A stretch of 64,000 bases of DNA. Origin: Zygnema cylindricum (lineage: Eukaryota; Streptophyta; Zygnematophyceae; Zygnematales; Zygnemataceae). The translations under genes were made by a program, and so were the position numbers. Under the pieces are notes generated by a model. It made no database searches and was not told the DNA's origin. It was given only the letters and a program-made list of their open reading frames with translations. Shown here in pieces: positions 28,001 to 41,215 of the stretch; positions within the stretch are counted from its first letter, which is position 1, and every line of letters begins with the position of its first letter. The stretch covers positions 170,851 to 234,850 of the forward strand of contig JBBHKE010003283.1 of assembly GCA_037447655.1 (NCBI GenBank), read 5' to 3'.

Positions 28001-30440
28001 ATTGTTACCTAAATTACACAAACTGTTAGCGCTAAAAAGAATTGTTACCTAAATTACACAAACAGTAAGCGCTAACAGGATTTGTTATCTAACTTACACC
28101 AACTGTTAGCGATAACAAAAATTGTTACCTAAATTACACAAACTCTTAGCGATAGCAAGATTTTTTACCTAAATTACACAAACAGTTAGCGATAACTGGT
28201 ATTGTTATCTAAATAAAACAAACAACTAGCGATAACACGAGATGTAATCTAAATTTTCACAAACTGTTAGCGATAATATGAATTGTTACCTAAATTACAC
28301 AAACTGTTAGCGATAACAAGAATTGTTACCTAAATTACACAAAGAGTTAGCGATAACGCAAATTGTTATCTAAATTACACAAATTGTTAGCGATAATAAG
28401 AATTGTTACCTAAATTAAAGAAACAGTTTGCGCTAACAGGAATTCTAATCTAATTTACACAAACTATTTGCGATAAGAGGAATTTTTACCTAACACAAAC
28501 TCTTAGTACTAACAAGAATATTTACCTAAATTACACAAACTGTTAGCGATAACAAAAATTGTTACCTAAATTACACAAACAGTTAGCGCTAAGAAAAATT
28601 GTTACCTAACTTACACAAATTGTTAGCGCTAACAAGAATCGTTTTCTAACTTACACAAACTATTTCAGATAACAAGAATTGTTACCTAAATTACACAAAC
28701 TGTTAGCGCTAAGAAGAATTGTTACCTAACTTACACAAATTGTTAGCGCTAACAGGAATAGTTTTCTAACTTACACAAACTGTTAGCGATAACAAAAATT
28801 GTTACCTAAATTACAGAACAGTTAGCGCTAAGAAGAATTGTTACCTATATTACACAAACTATTAGCGATAAGAGGAATTGTTACCTAACTTACATAAACT
28901 GTTAGCGATAACAAGAATTGTTACTTAAGTTACACAAGCACATAGCCATAACATGAATTGTTAGCAAAATTACTTAAACAATTAGTGATAACAAGAATTG
29001 TTGCCTAAATTACGGAAACAATTAGCGATAACAAGAATTGATAACTAAATTACACAAACAGTTAGCGCTAACAAGAATTGTTATCTAACTTACACAAACT
29101 GTTAGCGATAACAAGAATTGTTACTTAACTTACACAAACAGTTAGCGATAGCAAGAATTGTAACCTAAATTACACAAACAGTTAGCGATAACCGGAATTG
29201 TTATCTAAATTACACAAACAGTTAGTGATAACAGGAATTGTTACCTAAATTACACAAATTGTTAGCGATAATAAGAATTGTCACCTAATTTACACAAACA
29301 CGTAGCGATAACAAGAATTGTCAGCTAAATTACAGAAAAAGTTAGCGCTAACAGGAATTGTAATCTAAAGTACACAAACTCTTAGGGATAACAACAATTG
29401 TTACCTAACTTACACAAAATGTTAGCGCTAACAAGAATCGTTTTCTAACTTACACAAACTATTTAAGATAACAAGAATTGTTACCTAAATTACACAAACT
29501 GTTAGCGCTATGAATAATTGTTACCTAAATTACACAAACAATTAGTGATAAGAGGAACTGTTACCTAATTTACACAAACTGTTAGCGATAACAAGAATTC
29601 TTACTTAAATTACACAAATAGATAGCCATAATATGAATTGTTAGCTAAATTACTTAAACAATTAGCAATAAGAAGAATTGTCGCCTAAATTACACAAACA
29701 ATTAGCGAAAACAAGAATTGTTACCTAAATTACATAAACATTTAGCGCTAACAGGATTTGTTATCTAACTTACACAAACTGTTAGCGATAAGAAGAATTG
29801 TTAACTATATAACACAAAGAGTTAGCGATAACACGAATTGTTATCTAAATTACAGAAACAGTTAGCGCTAACAGGAATTGTAATCTAAATTCCACAAACA
29901 GTTAGCGATAATTGGAAATGTAATCTTAATTACACAAACTTTTAATGATAATATGTATTGTTACCTAATTTACACAAATAGCTAGCGATAACATTAATTG
30001 TTATCTAAATAACACAAATAGTTAGCGATAATTGGAATTGTTATCTAAATTACACAAATAGTTAGCGATTACTGGAAATGTAATCTAAATTACACAAACT
30101 GTTAGCCATAATATGAATTGTTACCAAAATTACACAATCTGTTAGCGATAACAAGAATTGTTACCTGATTTACTCAAACACTTAGCGATAACAAGAATTG
30201 TCACCTAAATTGTAATCTAAATTACACAAACTATTTGCAATAAGAGGAATTGTTTCCTAACACAAACTCTTAGCACTAACAAGAATATTTACCTTAATTA
30301 CAGAAACTGTTAGCGGTAACAAAAATTGTTACCTAAATTACACAAACAGTTAGCGCTAAGAAAAATTGTTACCTAACTTACACAAATTGTTAGCACTAAC
30401 AGGAATTGTTTTGTAACTTACACAAACTATTAGAGATAAC
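25031..30440. repeat. 40-bp satellite array, block 3 (about 135 units)
   Basis: Ordinary 40-bp units in the same orientation. From about 26.8 kb many units carry GCTAACA or GCTAAGA instead of GCGATAACA, suggesting local homogenisation of a sub-variant. No genes seen. Confidence 0.96.
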
Positions 30441-31168
30441 TGTTGTTCTACAACCACCGGTGCAGGTGGAGGAGCAACAGTAATAGTAGAAGTAGACATG
30501 ATACACTCTCAAAAGCTATCAAGAATCATACAAAACAGCTATTCTTAAGTGCTCACCAATTCTTATACAAGCAACCAAACCCCACAAAACTTTATCATAA
30601 TATAGAGTAGTATAAACACTGATAACTCCCAAAGTTTCAGCACAATTGACATGACAACACTGAAGATATCAAACTCAGAAGTTTCCCAAAAATTGTCTGC
30701 ACTTTTACTACTTGGAAGTCTGGATACATAATATGTTTTGAGTCTTATGTCTTATACTTGTGTTGAACTGGCAACACCAATGTACTTGAGAGGTACATCA
30801 AACCACCAAGCTACCACTAATGTGTCAAGCTACCACTGAGCTATCACTAAGCTACCACAGAGCTATCACTAAGCTACCACTGAGTTACCCACTAAAATAC
30901 CACTGAGTTCCCCACTAAGTTAACTAGAATTGTATCTATCGCAGTTGCAGTATCCTATACAGAATCACATTAAGAATATCAGACGCTGCGTTGTTCGTAC
31001 GGACCATATCAAATATAATCATTGTTGCGTTGTCCTGTCTGTGTTGCAGCTTCGTTGCTGCACTGCTCTGCTGCTGCGCTACTCAGCTGCTGCGCTACTC
31101 TGCTGTATAGCAGCTGCCCTGCTCTGTCTGCGCTGCTCTGAGACTGAAAGCTTTCCAAAAACACAACA
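30441..31168 (-). mobile_element. Solo LTR of the copia-1 family
   Basis: Starts TGTTGTTCTACAACC and ends ACAACA. It is flanked by a perfect 5-bp duplication ATAAC (30436-30440 and 31169-31173) that lies in the GCGATAAC part of the satellite unit. It keeps a shortened CAG/CTG-rich U3 and extra copies of a short ACCACTGAG motif (about 30835-30915). No internal region remains. Confidence 0.92.
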
Positions 31169-34100
31169 ATAACAAGAATTGTTACCTATATTACACAAAC
31201 AGTTAGCGCTAAGAAGAGTTTTTACCTAACTTACACAAATTGTTAGCGCTAACAGGAAGTGTTTTCTAACTTACACAAACTGTTAGCGATAACAAAAATT
31301 GTTAACTAAATTACATAAGCAATTAGCGATTAGAGGAACTGTCACCTAATTTACACAATTTGTTAGCGATAACAAGAATTGATACTTAAATTACACAAAC
31401 AGATAGCGATAACATGAATGTTTAGCTTAATTACTTAAACAATTAGCGATAACAAGAATTGTTACCTAATTTACAAAAACAATTAGCTATAACAAGAATT
31501 GTTACCTAAATTACACAAATAGTTAGCGCTAACGGGAATTATTATCTAACTTACACAAACTGTTAGCGATAACAAGAATTGTTACCTAAATTACACAAAC
31601 ATTTAGCGATAATAGGAACTGTTACCTAAATTACAAAAACTGTTAGCGATAACAAGAACTGTTATTTAAATTACTCAAACAATTAGCGATAATAAGAATT
31701 GTTACCTAAATTACACAAACTAATAGCGATAACAAGAATTGTTACCTAAATAACATAAGCCCTAAGCGATAACAGGAATTGTTACTTAAGTTACACCAAA
31801 AAAATTTCGATAACAAGAATTGTTACTTAAGTTACACAAAAAATTAGCGATAACAAGAATTGTTGCCTAATTTACACAAACAGTTAGTGATAACAAGCAT
31901 TCTTACCTAAAGTACAAAAACACTTAGCGATAATATGAATTGTTACCTAAATCACACAAATAGTGACCGATAACAAGAATTGTTTCCTAAATTACTCAGA
32001 CAGTTAGCGATAACAAGAATAGTTACCTAAATTACACAAAATGTTAACATAACAAGAATTTTTACCTAAATTACACAAACAATCAGCGATAGTAATAATT
32101 GTTACCTAAATTACACAAACAGTTAGCAATTACAAGAATTGTTACATAATAACACAAGCAGTTAGCGATAATAGGAATTGTTATCTAAATAACACAAACT
32201 ATTAGTGATAACAAAGATTGTTACCTAAGTTACACAAATAATTAGCGATAACAAGAATTGTTACTTAAGTTACACAAACAATTAGCGATAACAAGAATTG
32301 TTGCCTAATTTACACAAATAGTTAGTGATAACAAGAATTTTTACCTAAAGTACAAAAATAATTAGCGATAATATGAATTTTTACCTAAATTACACAAACA
32401 GTGACCGATAACAAGATTTTTTTCCTAAATTACACAGATAGTTAGCGATAACAAGAATTGTTTCCTCCATTACACAAACAGTTAGTGATAACAAGGATTA
32501 TTATCTAAATTACAGAAACAGTTAGCGATACATTTTTTTTTACCTAAATTACACAAATAGTTAGCGATAACAAGAATTGTTACCTAAATTACACATACAA
32601 TTAGCGATAACAAGAATTATTACCTAAATTACACAAACAACTAGTGATAACAAGAATTGTTACCTAAATTACCAAAAGAGTTAGCGATAACAAGATTTGT
32701 TACCTAAATTACAGGAACACTTAGTGATAATGTCAACTGTTAGCTTAATTACACAAACAGTTAGCGATAAAATGAATTGTTATCTAAATTACATATACCG
32801 TTAGCGATAAAAGAATTATTGCCTAAATTACACAAATAGTTAGCGATAACAAGAATTGTTTCCTAAATTTCACTAACAGTTACCGATAACAAGATTTGTA
32901 ACCTAAATTACACAAATAGTTAGCGATAACAAGAATTGTAAAAAAATTACAGAAACAGTTAGCGATAACAAGAATTGTTACCTAAATTACACAAACTATT
33001 AACATAACAAGAATTGTTACATAAATTTTACAAAAAATTAGCGATAACGAGAATTGTAACCTAAATTACACAAATAGTTAGCGATACAAATAATTGTTAC
33101 CTAAATTACACAAATAATTAGCGATAACAAGAATTTTTACCTAAATTACAGATAAAGGTAACGATAACAAAATTTTTTATCTAAATTACACAAACAATTA
33201 GCGATAACAAGAATTGTTACCTAAATTACACAAACAATAGGCGATAACAAGAATTGTCACCTAAATTACACAAACTGTTAGCGCTAACAGAAATTGTTAT
33301 CTAACTTAAAGAAAATGTTAGTGATAACAAGAATTGTACCTAAATTACACAAAGACTTAGCGATAACAAGAATTGTTACCTTTATTACACAAACGATTAG
33401 CGATAACAATAAATCTAAACTAAATTACACAAACAGTTAGCGATTACAAGAATTGTTACCTAAATTACACAATCCGTTAGCGATAACATGAATTGTTACC
33501 TAAATTACACAAAGAAGTAGCGATAACAGGAATTGTTATTTATATTTCACAAAATGTTAACGATAACAAGAATAGTTACCTAATTTACACAAAGAGTTAG
33601 CGATAACAAGTACAATTACCTAAATTACAGAAACAGTTTGCGCTTACAGGAATTGTTACCTAAATTACACAAACAGTTAGCGATAACAAGAATTGTTACC
33701 TAAATTACACAAACAGTTAGCGATAAGAGAAATTATTAACTTAATTACTCAAACAATTAGCGATAATAGGAAATGTAATATAAATTACACAAATTGTTAG
33801 CGATAACAAGAATTTCACCTAAATTACACAAACTCTTAGGGATAACAAGAATTGTTACCTAAATTACACAAATAGTTAGCGATAGCAAGAATTGTTATCT
33901 AAATTACACAAATTGTTAGCGATAACAAGAATTGTTACGTAATTTACAGAAAGAGTTAGCACTAACAGGAATTGTAATATAAATTAAATTACACAAACTT
34001 TTAGTGATAAGAGGAATTGTTACCTAACTTACACAAACCCTTAGCGCTAACAATAATTGTTACCTAAATTACACAAACTGTTAGCGATAAGAAGAATTGT

Positions 34101-34784
34101 TCCCTTAACAACTCAAATAGTTAGTGCTAAGAGGAATTGTTTCCTAACTTACACAAATTGTTAGCGCTAACAGGAATTGTTATCTAACTTACACAAACTG
34201 TTAGCGATAACGAGAATTGTTTCCAAAATTACACAAAAAGTTAGCAAAAAGAGGAATTGTTACCTAAATTACACAAACTATTAGCAATAACAAGAATTGT
34301 TACCTAATTTACACAAACGGATAGCGATAACAGGATTCTTATCTAAATTACTCAAACAATTAGCGATAACAAAAATTGTTACCTAAATTACACAAACAGT
34401 TAGCAATAACAAGAATTGTTACCTTAATTACACAAACAGTTAGTGATAACAAGAATTGTTACCTAAATTACAGAAACAGTTGTCGCAAATAGGAATTGTT
34501 ATCTTAATTACACAAACAATTAGCAAAAACAAGAATTGTTACCTAAATTACGCAAACAGTTAGCGATAAGAAGAATTGTTACCTAAATTACACAAATAGT
34601 TAGTGATAACAATAATTGTTACCTAAATTACAAAAACACTTAGCGATAATATGAATTGTAGCTATTAGAGGAATTGTTATCTAAATTACACAAACTGTTT
34701 GCAATAAAAAGAATTGTTACCTAAATACACAAACAGTTAGCGATTTTAAGAATTATAACCTAAATTACACAAACAGTTAGCGAT
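31169..34784. repeat. 40-bp satellite array, block 4 (about 90 units)
   Basis: Same unit and orientation as the earlier blocks. The block ends in GCGAT, the left target duplication of copia element 2. Confidence 0.96.
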
Positions 34785-35496
34785 TATTGAAAAGTAAGCT
34801 TTAGTAAGTCTTAGAAATTTGAGTCTAGGACTTAGAATATTTTTAGAATACCAACTGTTCAATATTGACCAAATTTAGTGTAGATGATTTTTGTAGTATC
34901 TACCCGAATTAATATCTTTAAGTTAATTAGTGTGTAGGGCCGCCAATGAATTTAGACGTGATAAGAATCACCCGGATTTTTAGGGTATAGATATTGTTAG
35001 TGGACAATTCTGGTCCAAACACTTAGATTTTGTCAGTAGGGTGTCTGGTGGACCATGTACATACGTTTTGGATGTTTTCTAGATATTTTAGATGTTTTCT
35101 AGATCTTTTAAGATGTTTCGTAGATCTTTTGAGTATTTAGTTCAATTAGGATTGATCAATTCAATACAGAATGTTCATTTTACACAAGAATTAAGGAAAT
35201 GAGAGCTTTGAGTGCAGTTTAAGGTGTTTATGCTCTATTGTCTCTTATTTGCTTGTAGTACATGATTTTTTTGGTTGAAATACCTCTTTCGTTTGGAGTT
35301 ACATATCTTACACTATAGATCTAGTCTTCTAGGCATTTCTCTTTGGGTTTGCTTCCGCTAAAATGTCTGATAATGGCTCAGCTCCTATTGCTAGTACTCC
35401 TATTAGCCCTAGTGCTCCACCTGCTCCTGCTGGTGCAAGTGTGACTCCTAGTGGTAGTGGATCACAGCCGAGTCTTAATGCCCATGACCTTCAACA
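34785..35496 (+). repeat. Copia-2 5' LTR
   Basis: Begins TATTGAAAAG and ends CTTCAACA. The ends form an imperfect inverted repeat (TATTGAA against TGTTGAA), so the usual TG start is TA here and also at the polypurine-tract junctions of this family. The gag ATG at 35363 and about 44 codons lie inside the LTR. Confidence 0.92.
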
Positions 35497-38400
35497 GTTA
35501 TGGGCCCACCCGCCCAAATTGCCTATTTTTGATGGAACTGACTTTTTATATTGGGAAGATATGCTGAGCTCATATTTCGAGGAGAGGGACTTGTCACCCA
35601 TTGTGGAAGGAACAGCGGATGTGACTGCGCCGGATTGGAGAAAGAAGAATCTCCATTGCCTCCACGTCTTGAAGCAGTCTATGACAAAAGAATTGGTAAT
35701 GTCGTATCTTGAGATGAAGAAAGCTTGTGAAGTTTGGTTTAGTGTACGTGCTATGTATGTTCAGCTAGATGTTACAGTGCAGACTAACATAGCCACTCAG
35801 ATCTTTGAATTTAAGTATTCAGGAGGTAGTATGTCAGATCATTGTCATGCTATGAAAAGGTTGTTCCTTCAGAGTACTAGTGCAGGTGGGGACTTTTCGC
35901 CCCCTCAGCAAGCTATGTTATTGATGAGAACTTTACCTGATGAGTACAAGGGAGCTATGGATAGGCTTAGGGCTATTCCACAGCGTCAATGGAACATAGC
36001 CTTAGCGATTCAACTTATTTTGAGTGAAGAAGCTAACCAGATGTCACAAAGAGGTAGAAGTAAGTCTGTTCAGGCTTTAGCTAACCAGTTTTCAGACTCT
36101 AAGATTGGCAGTGGTAGTGGTAGTGGCAGTGGTAGAGGTAGTGGACCTAGAAGGTCACCTTTGACTTGCTACTCACTGTGATGAAAAGGGCCATGTTTTC
36201 AGGTTGTGTAATGCCTACAAAAGAGCCAAAGCTACGGGAAATTTTCGCCCCAGGTTGGGACGAAAGCCGAGTTCCATCTACCTCAAATGGACGCCCAACA
36301 GCATTTTCCAATGCACTTAAAGAGGAGGAAGTGAGCAGCTTTCCCATCATCAACGAGAAGAAATACTTTGCGATGGCACAAGCAACAGAAGGCGTGGAGG
36401 AAGACGAATGGATTATGGACTCCGGTGCATCTGCACACATGTGCCGCAATCGCCATCTTTTTGAGAGTATTCAATCTATTTCACCCATCAAAATTTATTT
36501 TAGTGATGATACATTTGTTGAGTCGAAAGCAAAGGGGAGGGTGTCACTTATGTTGAATGTAGATGGAAAACCTGTGAAAAGGGTCTTGGAAGATGTGTTG
36601 CATGTTCCAGTTTTTAAAAGAAACTTTTTCTCTACGTCAGTGGTAGAAAAGAAAGGTTTTAAAGACTATATCTGAGAATGGAAAGAAAACAGTCAGTAAG
36701 AATGGGAAAATAGTTGCAGAAGGATTTGCTGGAGGTAACAATTTGTATCGGTTGAGTCTTGCAAATGATAATGACAATGATGTTATGTACTCAAGTGTAA
36801 TCAGTGATTGTGATTTATGGCATAAACGTTTAGGACATGTGAATTATGATAGATTAGAAAAGATGGTAAATCAAAAAATGGTGGAAGGTGTAAAAATTAG
36901 TCAAAAACCAGCATCAAATGTATGTGATGGTTGTGCAATGGGAAAAATTCATAAGTTGCCTTTCCCTTCGCAAACTGATCATAGAAGTAGCAGGGTTCTA
37001 GAACTAATTTATTCAGATGTATGGGGGCCATCTAGGTATCCATCTGTGGGAGGTGCTAAGTTTATGCTTACCTTTACTGATGACTATAGTAGATTTACTA
37101 CAGTTTATTTTTTGAGAAGTAAGGATGAAGTTTTTTCAAAATTTAAAAGAGTATAAGGCTTGGGTTGAGAATCTACATGAGAGAAAGATAGCGGGATTCA
37201 GATCTGATAATGGAGGGGAGTATATTTCTAATGAGTTTGCAGAATTCCTAAAATTGCATGGAATCTCACGTCAACTAACCGTTCCTTATTCTCCGGAACA
37301 AAACGGTGTTTCAGAAAGGATGAATAGGACCATATCAGAGTGTGCTAGGACAATGATGGCTGATATGGACATAGATTACAAATTTTGGGCAGAGGCTATG
37401 CATTGTGCAGCTTATGTGAGAAATAGGCGAGAAACTAGGGCAATAAAAGATAAAACTCCTTATGAAATGTGGACAGGACACAAACCAGATGTAAGTCACT
37501 TCAAAGTGTTTGGAAGTAAGGTATTCTTGCTAGATAATGATCCACAAAAATGGAAATTAGAGCCAAAAGGCATACCAGGTATGTTTTTAGGGTATGATGA
37601 TCATGCCAAGGGTTATAAAGTATATGACATTAAGAGAAATAGAGTTGTGGTAGCCAGAAACATCATAGTGAAGGATGAGGGAAGAGGAGTAGATGTATTT
37701 AGTCAATGTAGCGATGAAAAGAAAGAAAAAAGTGTTGATTATATCTTTTTAGAGGAAAATCCTATGTTTTTTAAGAAAAATGTAGAAAATGCATCTAGTT
37801 TAAGTCAAAATGACTTGGAATCATCTTCTCCACCAGAAACAGGAAGTGTTATGCCCGAAAGAGTTGTAGAATCTCCTCTACCTCAAGCTGAAACTGAATC
37901 ACAAGAAGAATCACATGTATCAAGAAGGAGGACCCAACCATCTATACCAGCGACAGAATTTCCAGGTGGAGTGAGGCGAAGTGCACGACTCAGGGGAGAA
38001 AATGCAGCCTTTGCTCATTTTGCACACATAGAAGAGCCTTTAACATTGAAAGAAGCTCTTTCGAGTAATGAAAGGGAACATTGGGTGGAAGCCATCAATG
38101 AGGAAATGAAGTCCATCATGGAGGCCCAAACTTGGGATCTGGTGGAACTTCCTCCAGGAAGAAAGGCTATTGGAAGTAAATGGGTGTTTAAGTTAAAATT
38201 GAACCCAGATAATACCATAGACAGGTATAAGGCTCGTTTGGTTGCTAAGGGATATAATCAAAAGGAGGGGATAGATTATGAAGAAACTTTTTCACCGGTT
38301 GTAAGGTTTCCATCTGTCCGCATCTTACTTACATTAGCTGCTATAGAGGATTTTGACATCCACCAAATGGATGTCAAAACTGCCTTTTTGCATGGTGATT

Positions 38401-39617
38401 TAGATGAGGTCATTTATATGAAGCAGCCTGAGGGTTATGAGGAAGTAGGAAAAGAAAATCTTGTGTGCAGACTTTTAAAATCATTGTATGGCCTAAAACA
38501 GGCCCCTAGGCAGTGGAACCGAAAGTTAGATGAGTTCTTGACAGGATTAGGGTTTACTAGAATTAGCTCAGATCATTCAGTATATGTGATGTGTGGTGAT
38601 AATCTTGATGAGGTGATATTCATTGCTGTGTATGTTGATGATTTGCTGCTAATTAGTAGGAACAAAGAAGGAATTGCTAGAGTAAAACACGCTCTTAATT
38701 CAAAATTTGAAATGAAGGATTTGGGTGAGGCTAAATACATTCTTGGAATACAAGTTGAAAGAGATAGAGAAAAGAAAATCATTAGGCTAACTCAAAAAGA
38801 AGCAATAGGAAACATGTTGGAAAAATTTGGCTTGGCTGATGCCAAAGGTTGTGCAACTCCTATGGAGTATAAGCAAAAACTTGAAGGAATGGAGCATGAG
38901 TTTGGAGTCCTAATAGATGAGAAACTTAGTGTAGAAGAACAAAAATTTATGTCCCAAGTACCCTACAGGCAAGTAGTAGGAAGTTTGATTTACTTCATGA
39001 ATTGCACTAGGCCTGATATAGCTGCAGCTGTTGGTGTGTTGAGTAGAAGTCTACAAAATCCACGAAAGAGAGATTGGGAGGCAGCAAAAAGGGTCTTAAG
39101 ATATCTTGTTGGGACTAGGAATCTTTGGCTTACTTTGGGAGGGGACAAGGTTAGTATTAATACTTGGAGTGATGCTAGCTATGGTGATGTGCCTAGTAGG
39201 AAGTCTACAACTGGGTATGTCATTCAGATTGGAAGTGGAACTTGTAGTTGGAGTAGTAAACTTCAAAAAGTCACGGCACAATCGACTATGGAAGCCGAAT
39301 ACATGGCTGCAAGCGCAGCCTTAAAGGAATTGCTTTGGATTAAGGCATTCCTTCAAGAATTGGGGTTTACACAACACGGAACACAAGTAATGTGGTGCGA
39401 CAATCAGGCAGCCATTTCTGTGGCTACAAACCCAAGTCACCATTTTAAGAGTAAGCATATGGACATTCGGCTACATTTGGTACGTGAGAAAGTATTTGCA
39501 AAAGTGGTAAAACTTTGTTATTTGCCTGATGAGAAAATGGTTGCGGATATGTTGACAAAAGCTCTTCCCGCTCCTAAATTGGAGTACTGCAGAAAAGCAT
39601 GTGGTCTAAGTGAGTAA
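35363..39617 (+). CDS. Copia-2 gag-pol polyprotein (four single-base breaks in the assembly)
   Basis: Starts at an ATG inside the 5' LTR. It encodes gag with an SGSGSGSG-rich linker, a CCHC knuckle, protease with intact DSG (WIMDSGASAHMC, about 36412-36450), an HKRLGH pre-integrase motif, integrase with D, D and E residues, a chromodomain-free C-terminal part, reverse transcriptase with YVDD (about 38633-38644), and RNase H ending at LSE-stop (39617). The frame is broken by four apparent 1-base insertions near 36174, 36250, 36662 and 37146, the last three in runs of C or A. Since the LTRs also differ only by 1-base indels, sequencing error is a likely cause and the real element may be intact. 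Upstream is the LTR promoter; a polypurine tract follows. Confidence 0.9.
35497..35507 (+). other. Primer-binding site, complementary to initiator tRNA-Met anticodon arm
   Basis: GTTATGGGCCC follows the LTR directly and is complementary to GGGCCCATAAC of initiator tRNA-Met. It overlaps gag codons, so primer binding and coding share the same bases. Confidence 0.75.
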
Positions 39618-39624
39618 GTCTTCT

Positions 39625-39639
39625 AAAGCTTAAGGGGAG
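39625..39639 (+). other. Polypurine tract of copia element 2
   Basis: AAAGCTTAAGGGGAG directly before the 3' LTR, the usual plus-strand primer position. Confidence 0.82.
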
Positions 39640-40350
39640 TATTGAAAAGTAAGCTTTAGTAAGTCTTAGAAATTTGAGTCTAGGACTTAGAATATTTTTA
39701 GAATACCAACTGTTCAATATTGACCAAATTTAGTGTAGATGATTTTTGTAGTATCTACCCGAATTAATATCTTTAAGTTAATTAGTGTGTAGGGCCGCCA
39801 ATGAATTTAGACGTGATAAGAATCACCCGGATTTTTAGGGTATAGATATTGTTAGTGGACAATTCTGGTCCAAACACTTAGATTTTGTCAGTAGGGTGTC
39901 TGGTGGACCATGTACATACGTTTTGGATGTTTTCTAGATATTTTAGATGTTTTCTAGATCTTTTAAAGATGTTTCGTAGATCTTTTGAGTATTAGTTCAA
40001 TTAGGATTGATCAATTCAATACAGAATGTTCATTTTACACAAGAATTAAGGAAATGAGAGCTTTGAGTGCAGTTTAAGGTGTTTTATGCTCTATTGTCTC
40101 TTATTTGCTTGTAGTACATGATTTTTTGGTTGAAATACCTCTTTCGTTTGGAGTTACATATCTTACACTATAGATCTAGTCTTCTAGGCATTTCTCTTTG
40201 GGTTTGCTTCCGCTAAAATGTCTGATAATGCTCAGCTCCTATTGCTAGTACTCCTATTAGCCCTAGTGCTCCACCTGCTCCTGCTGGTGCAAGTGTGACT
40301 CCTAGTGGTAGTGGATCACAGCCGAGTCTTAATGCCCATGACCTTCAACA
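39640..40350 (+). repeat. Copia-2 3' LTR
   Basis: Same ends as the 5' LTR. A missing G in its gag start region (ATAATG-CTC against ATAATGGCTC) would shift that copy's frame, but this copy is not translated from the element. Confidence 0.92.
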
Positions 40351-41215
40351 GCGATAACAAAAAAATGTTACCTAAATTACAGGAACTATTAAAACAACAA
40401 GATTTGTTACCTAAATTACACACACAATTAGCGATAACAACAATTGTTACCTAAATTACTCAAACAGTTAGCGATAACAAGAATTGTTACCTAACTAACA
40501 CAAATAGTTAGCGTTAACAAGAATTATTACCTAAATTACAAAAACAGGTAGCGATAACAATAATTGTTACCTAAATTACACAAATAGTTAGCGATAACAA
40601 GAAATGTTAACTAAATTACACAAACAATTAGCGATAACAAAAATATTTACCTAAATTACAGAAACAGTTAGCGATAAGAGAAATTGTTAACTAAATTACT
40701 CAAACAGTTAGCGATAATAGGAAATGTAATATAAATTACACAAATTGTTAGCGATAACAAGAATTTTACCTAAATTACACAAACTCTTAGGGATAACAAG
40801 CATTGTTACCTAAATTACACAAATAGTTAGCGATAGCAAGAATTGTTATCTAAATTACACAAATTGTTAGCGATAACAAGAATTGTTACCTAATTTAGAG
40901 AAAGAGTTAGCACTAACAGGAATTGTAATATAAATTAAATTACTTAAATTTTTAGTGATAAGAGGAATTGTTACCTAACTTACACAAACCTTTAGCGCTA
41001 ACAATAATTGTTACCTAAATTACACAAAATGTTAGCGATAAGAAGAATTTTTACCTAAACAATTCAAATAGTTAGCGCTAAGAGGAATTGTTTCCTAACT
41101 TACACAAATTGTTAGCGCTAACAGGAATTGTTATCTAACTTACACAAACTGTTAGCGATAACGAGAATTGTTACCTAAATTACACAAAAAGTTAGCAATA
41201 AAAGGATTGTAAGTC
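40351..41215. repeat. 40-bp satellite array, block 5 (about 21 units), right edge
   Basis: Units resume after copia element 2 and stop near 41215, where unique sequence begins. Part of this block (about 40670-41200) closely repeats the end of block 3/4 at about 33720-34260, including the same unusual units, suggesting a segmental duplication inside the array. Confidence 0.95.

Larger units (their letters stand above)
34785..40350 (+). mobile_element. Copia element 2 (young, near-intact LTR retrotransposon)
   Basis: A 5.57-kb plus-strand Ty1/copia element in the satellite with a perfect 5-bp target duplication GCGAT (34780-34784 and 40351-40355). The LTRs (712 and 711 bp) show no base substitutions and only five 1-base indels, four in short homopolymers. 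All enzyme motifs are present. It is related to, but distinct from, element 1, and it belongs to the same family as the older element 3. Confidence 0.96.
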
